Below are positions 32,082-44,198 of a DNA stretch of 64,000 bases, one piece after another. The notes under the pieces were generated by a model that searched no databases, was not told the DNA's origin, and saw nothing but the letters and a program-made list of their open reading frames with translations. The position numbers and the translations under genes are program-made. The stretch lies in contig CM076193.1 in the NCBI GenBank assembly GCA_038277395.1, positions 89,729,583 to 89,793,582 on the forward strand, read 5' to 3'. Position 1 is the first letter of the stretch. Each line of letters starts with the position of its first letter. This DNA is from Dryocosmus kuriphilus. Lineage: Eukaryota; Arthropoda; Insecta; Hymenoptera; Cynipidae.

Positions 32082-34930
32082 GACTTAAAGTGGCAAGGGC
32101 TGAGGAAAAATTCAAATTATCGAATATTAATTCAATTTTCAGGCGATAAACTAATAAATATCTATAATCATAATAGTTATGAAAAATTTTAATGTATAAT
32201 AATAAAAATAAATAATAATGATAAATTTTATTATTTCCTACTAATAAAAAGCTACAAAAATTGTTGTCGAAAACCTCATTGGTTACGAGGCATTTGGAAA
32301 ACATTTGGAAACCTTCAGAATTTCGAAAAGTTTCTAGAGAACATTTTTTAGGATTCCTGGTATTAAAGAATTTTATGAGATTCGAAAATATTTGAATATA
32401 TATTTCTTAAGATTTTTGGGAAAATTTTAAATGATTTAAAAGTTTTATTTTTAAAGATTAATGTCCCCAAGACTTTAAAGAAAAATGGTTGTATCTCTTA
32501 AATCCTTTCAAAATTCTTTAAAATCCTCTAAATGTTATTTCAGAATCTTCAAGAACCTACATTTTGTCGTAAATTTTCTAAACTCTTTACGGGTATTAAA
32601 ATACTGGGCAGTTCGAGAGACTTTCAAATCGATTTTCAACACACTCAATTGTTTAATTCGAATTTCAATTCTAATTCGGCAGTTTGAAAGTCCGTCGAAT
32701 CGACTTTCGACCATTTTATGAAAAGCAAATTATTTTATCTTATTTTAGTTCCTATGCAGTATGCATGCAATTATTGATGAAGTTTATAAAAATAAAGGTC
32801 TGTTCTTGTGTAAATTATATTTTTTTTAGAAAATTGAATGTAAAGAATGATGGGAACACCATGCCGAATTCACGAAAGTAAACATTCATTTTAACGACTT
32901 TCTTCAAACTTTCTCTACTCATTAGACGTACAAAAAGAAAAAAGCATAAAATATTTCACTAGAATTTTTTTTCAAATCGTTATCGTATTTCAATTTTTTT
33001 TCTATTTTTGAAAATTATGTCTGTAAAAAAAGTAAAAAAATTTGATAATACTTTCTACCTGTTTGGAATGTGAGCGAATCTGAATTATAAGAACGCTTGA
33101 TGACGAATCAGTGTGCGAACGAGCGAGCACCGCGTGAGTTGTATCCAATATCCATGTCATTTCTGATAATTGACTTTTCTCAGGTTTCCAAGTATCTCGC
33201 GAACTCAAGTTATGTAAACCGAATAAGTTATTTAATAACATAAAAGGTGTAAATCTTCTAGTGATTAGCAATGTATCAAGTGACATATCTCGAAAAATTC
33301 CCATTATTTCTTTCACATGCTTCCCGTTCGAATCTGCGCACGTTTGAATATTAGAGCATAAGGATTATTATTATGACATTTTTTAAGGCTCTATTACTAA
33401 CACTGCTGATTGGCTTAGTTTTAATCAAATTAGTTGAAAATACACATTTTTATGTAAAATTTTTCGTGCAAACATAATACTTTTTTTTAATGAAATAATT
33501 AGTAATAATAATTAATAATAATAATATTTTATTTTAAAAATTGTATGGCAGATATAGTCTTATGCTTTTCTCATCTATATTATAAACCACGAACAAATAA
33601 AACCTAATAAAATATTTAAATTATATGGTTGATTCTCCATATCAAGGTCACTTTTTATAGGAACAACTTTATTGCAATTTTAAAAGCATTCGAGCTTAAA
33701 AATGTTTCATTTTTTTAAAATAATTTTTTGAAAAGCCTTTTTAGTCCTTTTTCAAAATCTGCATTATTGATCCGATTTCCATGAAAGTCTATATTTTAGC
33801 GTTAAATTTCTAAAAGGATTGGACGGAAATAATAATTAAAATAGGTAAAAACTAAAAAAATCAAAACTTCAACGTGTTACAAGTTGTATTTTTAAATGAA
33901 AGTGGATACTCGAAAGGCGCAAGCATTGGTCAAGTAGGCTCTTATTACGACATAGTAATTGAAAATAAATTAATAAATTTACTCCTGAATCTTTTTTTTT
34001 TTTTTTAATTGGAAATTATATTTCACGCACGCATAGGAGCAGTGATAATTCTCATTAATAAGGAAGAAGGCATTAAAAGAAATAGAAAAATATTTGAATT
34101 TTTCTGACTTCCTCAGTCTTGCAATCATTGACAAGCCAAGGAAAATCAGTTCTTCTAAACTTGACCAAAATTACTTTACCATCATTCAAATAATTTTAAA
34201 AAGAAACCTCGGGTTTTTAGGAACTAAGTGTCTTAAGGTTACGCTGGGCGTGGACAGAACATTGCCACCAGATTGGTGAAAATGTTATATCCATCACCCC
34301 CCCCCCCCCCCCCCCCCACCGGCCCCCTTTCCTGCTCTCCCTATCACGTTGCACTGTATCGCGTAACCATAGCATCAACCTTTTAGGAAACCTCAGGGTA
34401 ACCTGCGTGAATTACATTAATCAAATAAGTGAAGCGTTATTAGCAGCATTACAAGCCCGAAAGCGGATAAGTTATTATTTTAAAGGAAGGAAAAGCCTCA
34501 CAGATTTCAGCAGCTCTAAGCGATTTGAAAAGAGACGTTTGGAGAGGCAGCGAACTTTAGGTCAATGTTATAAAAAATAATAAATATACAATTTTTTTTT
34601 TAATTCAGTAAATATTCGCAAAGATATTACACGGGGAAGCAAAATGGACATTTATGTAGATAATTACTCCTATAATACAATACATCATTCCAAATAAAGA
34701 TGCGCGAACTTCAAAAAATTCATTTTTCTAAACCGATATTAATTCCAAACAGAAATTTATAACAAAAAAATTAATAAAACCAGAAGACAAATATTTTGCA
34801 AATTTGTTCTCGAGGGTCAAGATTATATGTGGTCATACGTTCAATTTAAAAATTTTATTGTAATGAAGTCACATAAAACGTGATGTCCGCTAAATTAAAT
34901 TTACAGTTTTAAATTAGAAGTGTAAATCTC
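32082..34930. other. AT-rich stretch without a recognised gene; 21-base C run
   Basis: Contains degenerate TTTTAAAATTCTTTAAA-type repeats (32300-32620), ATT/AAT microsatellite at 33495-33530 and a run of 21 C at 34297-34317. The 104-codon minus frame at 33002-33316 has no motif that I recognise. Confidence 0.45.
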
Positions 34931-36400
34931 ATTTGGCGAACATTTATGATTCTTTCGTTGCCACGGCTTTCTGATCCGCGTGAGCTCCCTTGAAGCGGCA
35001 TCACGATGTTTCACGGGTGCCCCCTCTTACGCGACTTTAGAAAATAGAATGATTCCCCCACTCACCTGCGCTCTGAGTCACGCGTCGTCGTCGAGCACTA
35101 GTCTTTAAGTATCACTACTTTTGGCACTGAGAGACTGTCCTCCGAGCCTTCAATGTATATACTTGACTGTCTCCCCTTGTTTTCATGCCACGTTTTTGGA
35201 GACACCGCAATAGATTTCCGTTACGGAGAGTATCACTCCCGTATCTGCAGAGAACCCTATCGCCCAGCAGAGGATCGTCGCTGCAGAGAGTATCCCTCCC
35301 GTATCGACGAAAGTCGACATGTTCCCCAGAAAGAATTCCATTCGCAATGCGGACTACTACTACTACTACTACTACGTTAACCCCAAGGTAAATACCATTT
35401 TTGCTCTGAAAAATTCGCCTGGAACAAGAGCTTAACCCTCATCTCGAGTACATGCTTCCACCGTTTTCGCCAGGCAGCAAAGTGTGGATCGCTGCATGCG
35501 CAGCGCGCCAAAGTTGACACAGCTAAATCCACACGTAGTGACTTGCGGAACGCAACGCACGGTCGTGCTTACTTCCCTAATCTACGTCATAGTAGAGGCG
35601 GTGCGCAACGCGTGGAGTCTCCTTCACCCAGGACTACCCCCCAGAGACACGCGGCCTCGTCGGACACTGGCTTTCCTCTCCTGGATCTACAACCAGGAAG
35701 TCCATCATGGTTTCGCTCCTTCGCTCCCTCCAGGAGTCAACTACTGCCTCTCCACAAGAATCGGCGGGCTCTAGATGGAATAACCCTTCTCGTCGGCTAT
35801 TATCCAGTGTCATGTTAGTAGATACTACGTATCTACTTTCCGTCAGCGAGTGGCCCGAACGAGCAATTGTAACTGAGCTCTTCCTCGAGTTAATAGCCCT
35901 CCTAGGGATTGACATCGAGAATTTTCACCCTGTTTTACCGTGGCTTCCCACCTCATGCCCGAAGTATTTCTCGACTACAAAATCGACATCAACTACCGTA
36001 GAGGGAAGATCTCTACGCATCTATCACCGGGGTACTACTGATGTCACCTGCATTATTACAGCAGCCTACATCTACGCCATCCTAGGGCCCAATTACAACC
36101 TCGTCACGGACTTCATCCTCTCCGCCACCTTTCGATTCTACCCAGGACCCGCCAGCCATTGTTACATCCGTACCAGCTTTCACATCCACCACGAGGTCAA
36201 GAAAGGACCGTAAAAATGTGGTGACAGTCAAAGCCGAAGTCGACCAGTCACGCTCAGTAACCGAAACGGTTGCAGTTATGTAATCACGATTGACCACCGA
36301 ATTAAGTAGGTAACCGTCTACCCTTCTCCCACTTAATCCTATTTTTTCCAAGCGCTCAAACTTCGTTATCAATGGACCCGTCTCAGGACCACGCTAGTTA
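34931..36400 (+). other. GC-richer block with unassigned reading frames
   Basis: Composition rises sharply relative to both flanks. Features: two copies of GAGAGTATC(A/C)CTCCCGTATC 59 bp apart (35224, 35283), a CTA trinucleotide run at 35349-35372 and overlapping plus-strand frames at 35484-36213, the longest 168 codons (35707-36213) beginning MVSLLRSLQES. None shows a domain I can name; Pro/Ser/Arg richness is compatible with a gag-like remnant or with a CpG-rich untranslated region. I do not call a gene. Confidence 0.35.
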
Positions 36401-37134
36401 TCTTGATCTCAAAAATGAGCCTTGTTAAAAATGGTTCATAAAATTGAGGAAAATATTCTCATTGTTAATTGTTACCAATTTTTTAAGAGAACTAAAGGTG
36501 AACTTTAGAAGAAAATGCAGGTTGAAGTTGTTTGTTTAACAATAATTATTTAGAGTTCCATGTTTTTACTCTCCATTTAGGTAAACGTTGCAATGCTTAT
36601 TTAATCCTAGTGTTCTAGGGTTCATTTTTTCTTTGAAAGATTATCTGCAAATCGCTTAGGTACGTCTTTAGTACACAAATTTTTGTTGTGAAAAATATTG
36701 TTTATAAAAAAAAAACGATTGTATGATTCCAAAATAAAATTTGGAGAATTTCTCAAGGAATGAAATGAGCCCTAGAATATCAGGATTAAATAAGAATTGC
36801 AACTTTCACCCAATGATAAAGTAAAACCACAAAACTCGAAATAACTATTGTTAAATAAACAATTTTAACCTAAAATACCTTTTTCTAAAGTTCGCTTTCT
36901 GTTCTCTTCCAAAATTAGTTACAAAAATTTGTTTAAATGTGTCGCCTGAAATTATTCCTTTTTCAAAAAAAGTTACCGTCTATTTTTTCTCTTTCCGAAG
37001 AAATCATTTTTACAGGTTGCTAAAGATATTTGAAAAATCAAATTATGTTTTATAAATCCAAAAAAATTATGAAAGATGTAAGACACAACGATTAATTTGT
37101 TTTAATAGGAGCACACTTTTAGGTGATATAACTT

Positions 37135-37978
37135 TAAAAATGTTTTAAACTGCAATATTTGAAAAACTTAACTTCTTCAGTTTAAAAAATGTGAAGGTGC
37201 TAGTTCCTGAAATAATTCTTTTTTCAAAAAAAGTTGCCGCCTATTTTTGGTTTTTCCGATAAAAATTTTTTTAGAGCTAGCTGAAGGTCATTGAGAAAGG
37301 AAAATTGTATTTAATAAATCGAAGTATTAGTTTATTTAAAAGGGAAAATATACGGGACGAATTTGGTTACATTTATAAGATTACATAATTTTTTATTTAC
37401 AGTTATGTACATTTCAGCACTGCTTAGTTTATAACAGCAGATAGTCCACGAGCCAAGAGAAAAAACCTTGCCTATCGGGCTAAAGTTAAAATGGCAAAAT
37501 AATTAATAATTGTATTGCCTTTTGTTATTTAACAACAGGATTGCCACCTTGATTTTTCCCGACGGTCTAATAAATCATGTTAAAATAATTAATTAATAAC
37601 TCCTTTTTTGCAATTTTGGGACGACATATCTAAAGCATCATACTTTACTGAAAGGTTGTTCACTATTTATCTTAAAAAATGGCAATGAGTTGCAAACCCT
37701 CAAGTTGCCGGAAAAATTGGCAGCCTTGGTGTTTTGCAAATTTTTTTTTTCATTTCGTGTGGTCATCGAGCTAAAGCATGAAATACATACCACGCGATGC
37801 GCCGTAAAATTCTGCGCTTATTAGAATTTGTATGCCTCCTCTTAATTATACGACGTGATTAGTAGTCGCATTTGAAGGTATTTATTTTCGCGTCGAATTA
37901 AACGCGTTGCGTTTGAAAGTTAGAAAGAGAGCGCACGATATCCATATTTCAGCGTTCCCCCACTCCCGGCGAAAGAAG
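37135..37978 (+). repeat. Left arm of a widely spaced inverted repeat
   Basis: Inverted counterpart of 52008-53008, 14 kb away. Shared landmarks: GAAGGTCATTGAGAAA, CCGACGGTCTAAT, CATGTTAAAATAATTAATTA, AAAGCATCATACTTTACTGA, ATGAAATACATACCA and CAGCGTTCCCCCACTCCC. Coding potential is poor. May be the TIRs of a large element whose interior was later filled by other transposons. Confidence 0.85.
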
Positions 37979-38056
37979 TCACTGCAGGAGCCTAAGGAGG
38001 GAGAATACAAAATGAATATTTGATAATGAAACTAAGCCTATTAAATGAGATACATA

Positions 38057-39312
38057 CAGTTTATTCCACAAGACAAGGTACGCCTTTTCTCGAAAAGTTC
38101 CAAAGATTTTTTTTTTTCCTTTCTTTTTGGCCTGACTTTACGTTTGAAGGGCTAAGGCGGAACCGCTGATTCGCTTTATTCTCGTTCGAAGTGTCAGATA
38201 TTGCACAAGATTGCGCAATGAGTGCTGTATACGCTAAACGTTTTGAGGCTGTGTTTTTGTGCACCAATAAACACGGACCACATCTTTCGTACTCAGCTGC
38301 TGCTAAAGTGCTTAAAAAGTCTAAGCACTTCGTGCAAACGTAGGTGGAGCGGTATAGGGACACAAAAACAGTCGACGATCTGCCGGGAAGAGGAGAAATG
38401 CGAGCAACGTCGAATAAGGAGGATAAGGCGATCATCGCACTGTTCAAGCGCAACCCAGCTCTGCGGCTGCGCGAAGCCAAAGCTAAGTTAGCGGCGAAGG
38501 GACTAGAGGTTAGTATAAACACCATGAGACGCAGATTAGCTGAGGCAAAAGTACAGTACCGTAGCACGAGGCAGAAACCCCTGCTCTCAGAGGTTCATAT
38601 GCAAAAACGCGTGGCATGGACTACGGAAAATAATGATCGCGATTGGTCAAATGTAATTGTTTCCGACGAAGCGTCCTTTTGGGCATGGGCTTCCATAAAA
38701 TGTACCTGGTCAGGATGTGGTGAGCGGTTCCTCCAGCGAACTTTTAAACACCCCATAAAGGTCTATGTTTTGGGATGCTTCTCACAGCGCGGTTTCAGCT
38801 GTTTAGAGCTTTTTACTGAGAACCTGAACGCTCAAAGAATGCTCAAAATCTACGAACATGGTCTTCTGAAGTCTGCAGAAAAGATGTTTGGAGCCAACAA
38901 TGAGATTTGGATCCTTCAAGAGGACAACGACCCTAAACATCGCAGTCGCCTCTGCACGAGTTGGAAAGCGGAAAATGTCGTCGTGACCTTGGGCTGGCCT
39001 TCACAATCTCCTGATGCAAATCCAATTGAAAATGTGTGGAGTGTCGTTAAGAGAAAACTTGCAGGAAGGCGTGCATTCACCCTCAAGCAGCTCTCTCGAC
39101 GAATTAGAGAGGTATGGCGCTCTTTATCTTGAAACTAATCGAGAGCATGCCCAGAAGGTGCCAGGCCATTATCCAGAATAACGGCGATTGGACGGTTTAT
39201 TAAGTAGAGTCCGCCCCAACTTTTAAAGCGTTTTTTCATGGTAAAACAGAAAAATGAAGTTTTCTTTGAAACTTTTCGAGAAAACGCGTACCTTGTCTTG
39301 TGGAACAGACTG
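38057..39312 (+). mobile_element. Tc1-like transposon, nearly complete
   Basis: Begins CAGTTTATTCCACAAGACAA and ends with the inverted CAGTCTGTTCCACAAGACAA; TIRs are about 50 bp. TA duplications lie at 38055-38056 and 39313-39314. Length 1256 bp, normal for the family. It lies just inside the left arm of the large inverted repeat. Confidence 0.93.
38218..39202 (+). pseudogene. Tc1-like DD34E transposase, one stop and one frameshift
   Basis: From ATG 38218 the frame reads AKRFEAVFLCTNKHGPHLSY and the N-terminal helix-turn-helix region, meets TAG at 38341-38343 and continues VERYRDTKTVDDLPGRGE (the GRGE/GRPR linker). Catalytic residues are in place: VIVSDEASFW (first Asp), LQEDNDPKH (second Asp) and PDANPIENVW (Glu). 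The frame closes early after EVWRSLS (39132), but one base shift near 39115 restores LIESMPRRCQAIIQNNGDW and a stop at about 39202. Only two lesions, so a relatively recent death. Confidence 0.92.
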
Positions 39313-39314
39313 TA

Positions 39315-40023
39315 ATTCTTCCACATAATTCTCATAATTCCCTTCTTCTTTCAATTCTTATATATAAATAATCGCATATTGTTAGCATGTTTCACTCACC
39401 ATATTACGAATTTATATGACATTTTTCACTAAACAAAGTTACTTCATATTTAGTCTAACTTTTGAATATCACTTTAATAATTTCTCTCATTTTTTCTTTA
39501 TCGGGATAAGTGCATTTATGCTCGACCTAATAATCAATAAAGAAATACAATTTTTCACCGACAGTCAATCGGGCACCCTCATTAACATAGACGAAAATTC
39601 TGATAATTCAATCATTTTTTTGCTTCCTCAAAGAGGAAACTTTGTGACGGTGAAAAAAAAGTTTTCGAAAAAACACTAGTGTTTTGAGTCATTTGGAGAC
39701 GAAATACACTATTTTTAGAAAATGTCCGCGCGGGCGTGTGTGTGTGTGTTATTTTTCGGTCGAGTTTTTTTGGACTTACCTCAAAAACTTTTTTTAAGAT
39801 GTTTGGGAAAGTGTAATAATTTATGACTTATCGGTTTTTTTTTAAATCGATTTTTATGATTTTCAAAAAAAAAATTTTATTTTTATCGATGTCAGAGTCA
39901 ATATTTTATTTACATTAATATTGCATTAGAATGGCAATTAAATTGTCTACATTAAAAAAAAATTTTTTATGTAGCTATATTAATTTTTTAGTTATTCATG
40001 AAAACGTAATTTTTTTAAATATG
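39315..40023. other. AT-rich segment between Tc1 and the CACTG element
   Basis: Contains an 87-codon frame (39416-39679) with no recognised motif and a GTGTGTGTGT run near 39740. It may be remaining interior of the element bounded by the large inverted arms. Confidence 0.35.
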
Positions 40024-41110
40024 CACTGTAAAAAAAAGTGGTTGAAAATTACCATGATTAATCAGTGGACATAAAGATTACTCTGATTAATATGGTAATA
40101 TTACCGAAATGATGTGAAAGTAATGGAAAAGTTGAAAATTACATGCAAATATGAATATTCCCGTAACGTCGATTTCAAGGCAATGTAATTTTACGGTTCT
40201 GTTGTAAAATTCAACTATCAGTGTAAAATGGCAGAGGCGTATTTCATTGCGCATGCGCTTGAAAACCCCCAGATATATTAACTTTATATATCTTTTGAAA
40301 ATAATATTAAAATAAAAAAATGTATTTGTGATAAGCAAAAATTTTTATTTAGTTTTTTACCTCATTACAATTAATTTAAAAATACAAACCCAAATTTACA
40401 TCAGGAATATATAGGTCGAGTTAGAATTGTTTATATCACAATAGTTAGTTGACTCGAACAAGACTGAAGACATTAAAAAAAAATGAAACACAACTAAATT
40501 GAATGAATTCTCGCAAAATATTTTTGAAGTATGGTATCAAAAAATTGAAGCTAAGACACAAAAGTTGAAGTGTAAGTTTTGTTAAACAAATGTTTATAGG
40601 TACGTCTATTTTTTCCGAACTTAAAATTATAAACGTTGATAAATATTAAAATTGACTTACGTAGAGAACAGCCTTAAGGATACATTTAAACGCGTAGAAT
40701 TTTTATTAAGTTTTAAAAATAAACAACGATTGTAGATAAAAATTAATTTGCGCAACACGTTATTAAAATACATATTTCCTGGACAACTTGCTTAAATCAG
40801 AATATTATTAATGCTATGGTACCTTTAATTTCGAATATTATTCGTCGACATATAAATCAGTTATCCGATCGAAACTTTCGTTCTATTTCGGTATTGATAA
40901 AACAAAATTATTATTTACTAAACTGTAACTTGATATCTGTAGATTTAAACGAAATTAGAAAATACCCGAATTTACATTAATCGCTGGATCAAAATTCTTT
41001 TTTATAACTGTCAGTTATGAAATGGAACAAAAGTTTCGATCGGGTCCCTGTTATAAACATACATAAAGAAACCTGAGTGCGTTAAGAGTCCAACCCACAA
41101 CTAAGATTCT

Positions 41111-43729
41111 ATACACAGATGAGTAAATAAATTATGTATGTCTTACGGTCTCATTTAGAAATAAAAACACGTAGTTTTAATAAATTAATTAATGAAACTT
41201 TAATAAAAGAATAATTTGCGACGTTTCGGCTTCTTTTTTGAGCCTTTTTCAAGCGACCTATAATAACAGTTATAAATACAATGTAGAAAAGTTATATTCT
41301 AAATAAATAAATAAATAAATAAATTAGTTAAAAGATTATAAAAAATTTTTTGTTACCTTAAAAACATTCTTTAATCGTTGAAACAAATTTGGAAGATATT
41401 TGTAGTCAATATGTGTCAATAATAAATAACCAATCCTCCAAATATATATAGAGTCAGAAGATAAAAAACTATCTGTTCGGAAAACTGTTACTAATTTAAT
41501 ATCAAACCATTCTACAATAAATAAATTTAAAAATTTTATGAAACCTGCCAAACTTGTTGAAGATTTCCAAAAAGAACACAATGATGTTATTATACTAAAA
41601 GCTGATAAAGGAAACACTACTGTTGCTGTTGATAAGAATGATTACATTGGAACCGTTGAAAACATTGAAAAAAAAAAAAACCGATTTTAAATTGGAGATT
41701 AATTGTTTCCACAATAGGTTCCCCTACCTATAATTTAGCTAAATATATTTCAAACATTTTAATGCCTGTATCAGGAAAGACATTTAGTTTTTTAAAAAAC
41801 AGTTGGGACTTGAAAGAATTATTGAACAAAGTTAAAGTACCTAGTACACATTCTTTAGTTTCGCTTGATATTGATTCAATGTTTGACAGTATCCCATTAG
41901 ATCTTGCTTTAGATGTTATTGAAGAGAAATTAAACTTAAATCACAATCTTACAAAAATAACAAAAAATGAATTACTTATAGCTACCCGTACAATTTTTAA
42001 TAACATGGTTTTCTCCTTTAATAATAAATTTTATAAACAGTTATCAGGTTGCCCCATGGGGCTCACCTCTTTCTCCAATTGTCTCTAATTTGGTCTTGGA
42101 AGATTTGGAAAGGAGAGCTTTTGAAAAATTAGATTTTGCACCAATTTTCTACAAAAGATATGTGGATGATATCCTAACTATTGTTCCAACTGATAAAATA
42201 ACATATATGATTAAAGTCTTTAATGACATTGAAAACTCTATTAAATTTACATTTGAACTTGAACAAAATAACTCAATTAATTTTTTAGATTTGAAAATCA
42301 TAAAATCCGAAAATGGTATGCTAATAACCAATTGGTTCAAAAAGCCCTCTTGTTCAGGTAGATATCTGAATTTTCACTCACATCATCCATTCTGCAACAA
42401 AATTGGTTTAATTAAAGGTTTAGTTGACAGGTGTATAAAATTAAGTGACATTAAATTTAGAAAAGAAAACTTAGATGATTTAAAAATTACCTTATTAAAT
42501 AACAACTATCCTTTGTCTTTAGTAAATAATATAATTAAAAAAAGGATCCATGAAATTTACAACACCTCTAGTAATAACAATAAAAATAAATGGTTAAATA
42601 ATTACAATAAAACAGATTTAAAAGTTTCACTACCTTACGTTCAAGGTCTCTCCGAACGTCTAAAAAGATCACTAAGAAAATTTAATATAAACGTATATTT
42701 TAAAAATAACAATACAATTGGTAAATACTTACAAAAAAAGAAGGATGATGAAAATAAAGAAAATTTATCAGGTATTGTCTATTTAATTAAATGTCATTTA
42801 TGCGATAAAGTCTATATTGGAGAAACAGGTAGAAAATTAAAAACCAGAGTTAATGAACATAAAAGAGATTGTAGAAATGGAAATCAAAATACAGGTTTAG
42901 CTAAACATTCATGGGATTTTAATCATTTCTTTAATTTTGAAATTAAAAATATTAAAATTTTAGCATTTGAACACAATACTTACAAAAGGAAAATTTTAGA
43001 ATCAATATTCATTAACAAATATCATAATGTTTCAATAAACTTACAAAATGAAATTTTAAATATAAATAAAATTTATCAAAGCATTTTATGAGATAAATGG
43101 TTTCAAACGATATACAACTGTTTCAGTTATCTCATCTGTAGTTCCTTATTTACACACCTTAAAATTTTCGCTAGTGTAATTCTTCAATTAATTCTGATCA
43201 CCAGTCTACGTTTGTCGTTCGTCCATAACTGTTTGCCAAATAAGCGCTCATTTAATTTTACAATGTAGTCGATAAAGTTTTTATGAGTCTCAATTTTTTA
43301 AATATTTTTTAAAAAAATGGGATCTCATTCACCTTTTTACTCAATAATTCATTTGGAGGATTGGTTATTTATTATTGACACATATTGACTACAAATATCT
43401 TCCAAATTTGTTTCAACGATTAAAGAATGTTTTTAAGGTAACAAAAAATTTTTTATAATCTTTTAACTAATTTATTTATTTATTTATTTATTTAGAATAT
43501 AACTTTTCTACATTGTATTTATAACTGTTATTATAGGTCGCTTGAAAAAGGCTCACAAAAGAAGCCGAAACGTCGCAAATTATTCTTTTATTAAAGTTTC
43601 ATTAATTAATTTATTAAAACTACGTGTTTTTATTTCTAAATGAGACTGTAAGACATACATAATTTATTTACTCATCTGTGTATACAATTTAAATCGGTCT
43701 ACAAAATACTGTGAGTTTCACAACTACTG
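41111..43729 (+). mobile_element. Penelope-like retroelement (PLE), young copy with inverted terminal repeats
   Basis: Terminal segments 41111-41460 and 43352-43683 are inverted copies differing at only a few positions, including the paired GCGACGTTTCGGCTTC blocks. A 12-bp direct repeat AACTAAGATTCT lies at 41099-41110 and 43730-43741, a good target-site duplication, leaving a 46-bp tail beyond the right repeat; short tails beyond the terminal repeat are known from PLEs. The body encodes a reverse transcriptase fused to a GIY-YIG endonuclease. It inserted into the CACTG transposon. Confidence 0.92.
41451..43091 (+). pseudogene. PLE polymerase: reverse transcriptase plus GIY-YIG endonuclease
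   Basis: N-terminal block VIILKADKGNTTVAVDKNDY (PLE-specific start of RT), then a frame disruption at a 13-A run (41671-41683) with loss of the usual LPKIHK-type segment, RLIVSTIGSPTYNLA, SLDIDSMFDSIPLD (motif A), SGCPMG (motif B; a second shift follows at about 42060), FYKRYVDDILTIVP (motif C, YVDD), NSINFLDLKI, and a thumb region to about 42720. The C-terminus has GIVYLIKCHLCDKVYIGETG, RVNEHKRDC and an ESIFINKY block: a complete GIY-YIG nuclease core with Arg (R in GRKLKTR) and Glu. Two frameshifts are the only obvious lesions. Confidence 0.9.
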
Positions 43730-43741
43730 AACTAAGATTCT

Positions 43742-44198
43742 GTTAAATTTATAAAAATTCAACGTTTTAAAAATATAGAATAAATTTAAGGAAGAAATGC
43801 TACCACAATGCATAACGAAAAATATAGTATGGGAAACGATATGCCTGGCATTCTGAGCGTCTAAATGAAAGAATTATATTTTTTATTGGATAAATATTAC
43901 TGAAGATATGTTTCAGAGAAGAAAATATTTGTATGTCATTTAAACGTTCGAAAATGTAGGTACGCCCTTTACAGAATTAAAAAAAAAATACTTTCAAAAT
44001 AGACCCTAAATGTACATTTTATTCGTCGACGGATAAACATATAATTCTAAACATAAGTTGTATTACATGCCCAATTTACAACCAAGGGCATCAATGCACA
44101 AGAACCTTGTGACATTTATAAAATTCGAATGTTTTAAAAACAGGTAACTTGGTAGAAATGCTTGAGAACTGTCAAAGAAAAATCATGTCCCATACTTC
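43742..44198. other. Transposon interior, non-coding
   Basis: AT-rich 3' flank of the CIDE-N gene inside the CACTG element; AATAAA-like signals are present but none is clearly the poly(A) site. Confidence 0.4.

Noticed and set aside
33002..33316. 104-codon minus-strand frame as a gene
   Set aside because: No recognisable motif, no splice or family support; AT-rich 3' half is low complexity.
35634..36372. Minus-strand frames in the GC-richer block
   Set aside because: Overlap longer plus-strand frames; GC-rich DNA opens several frames at once and none has a domain.
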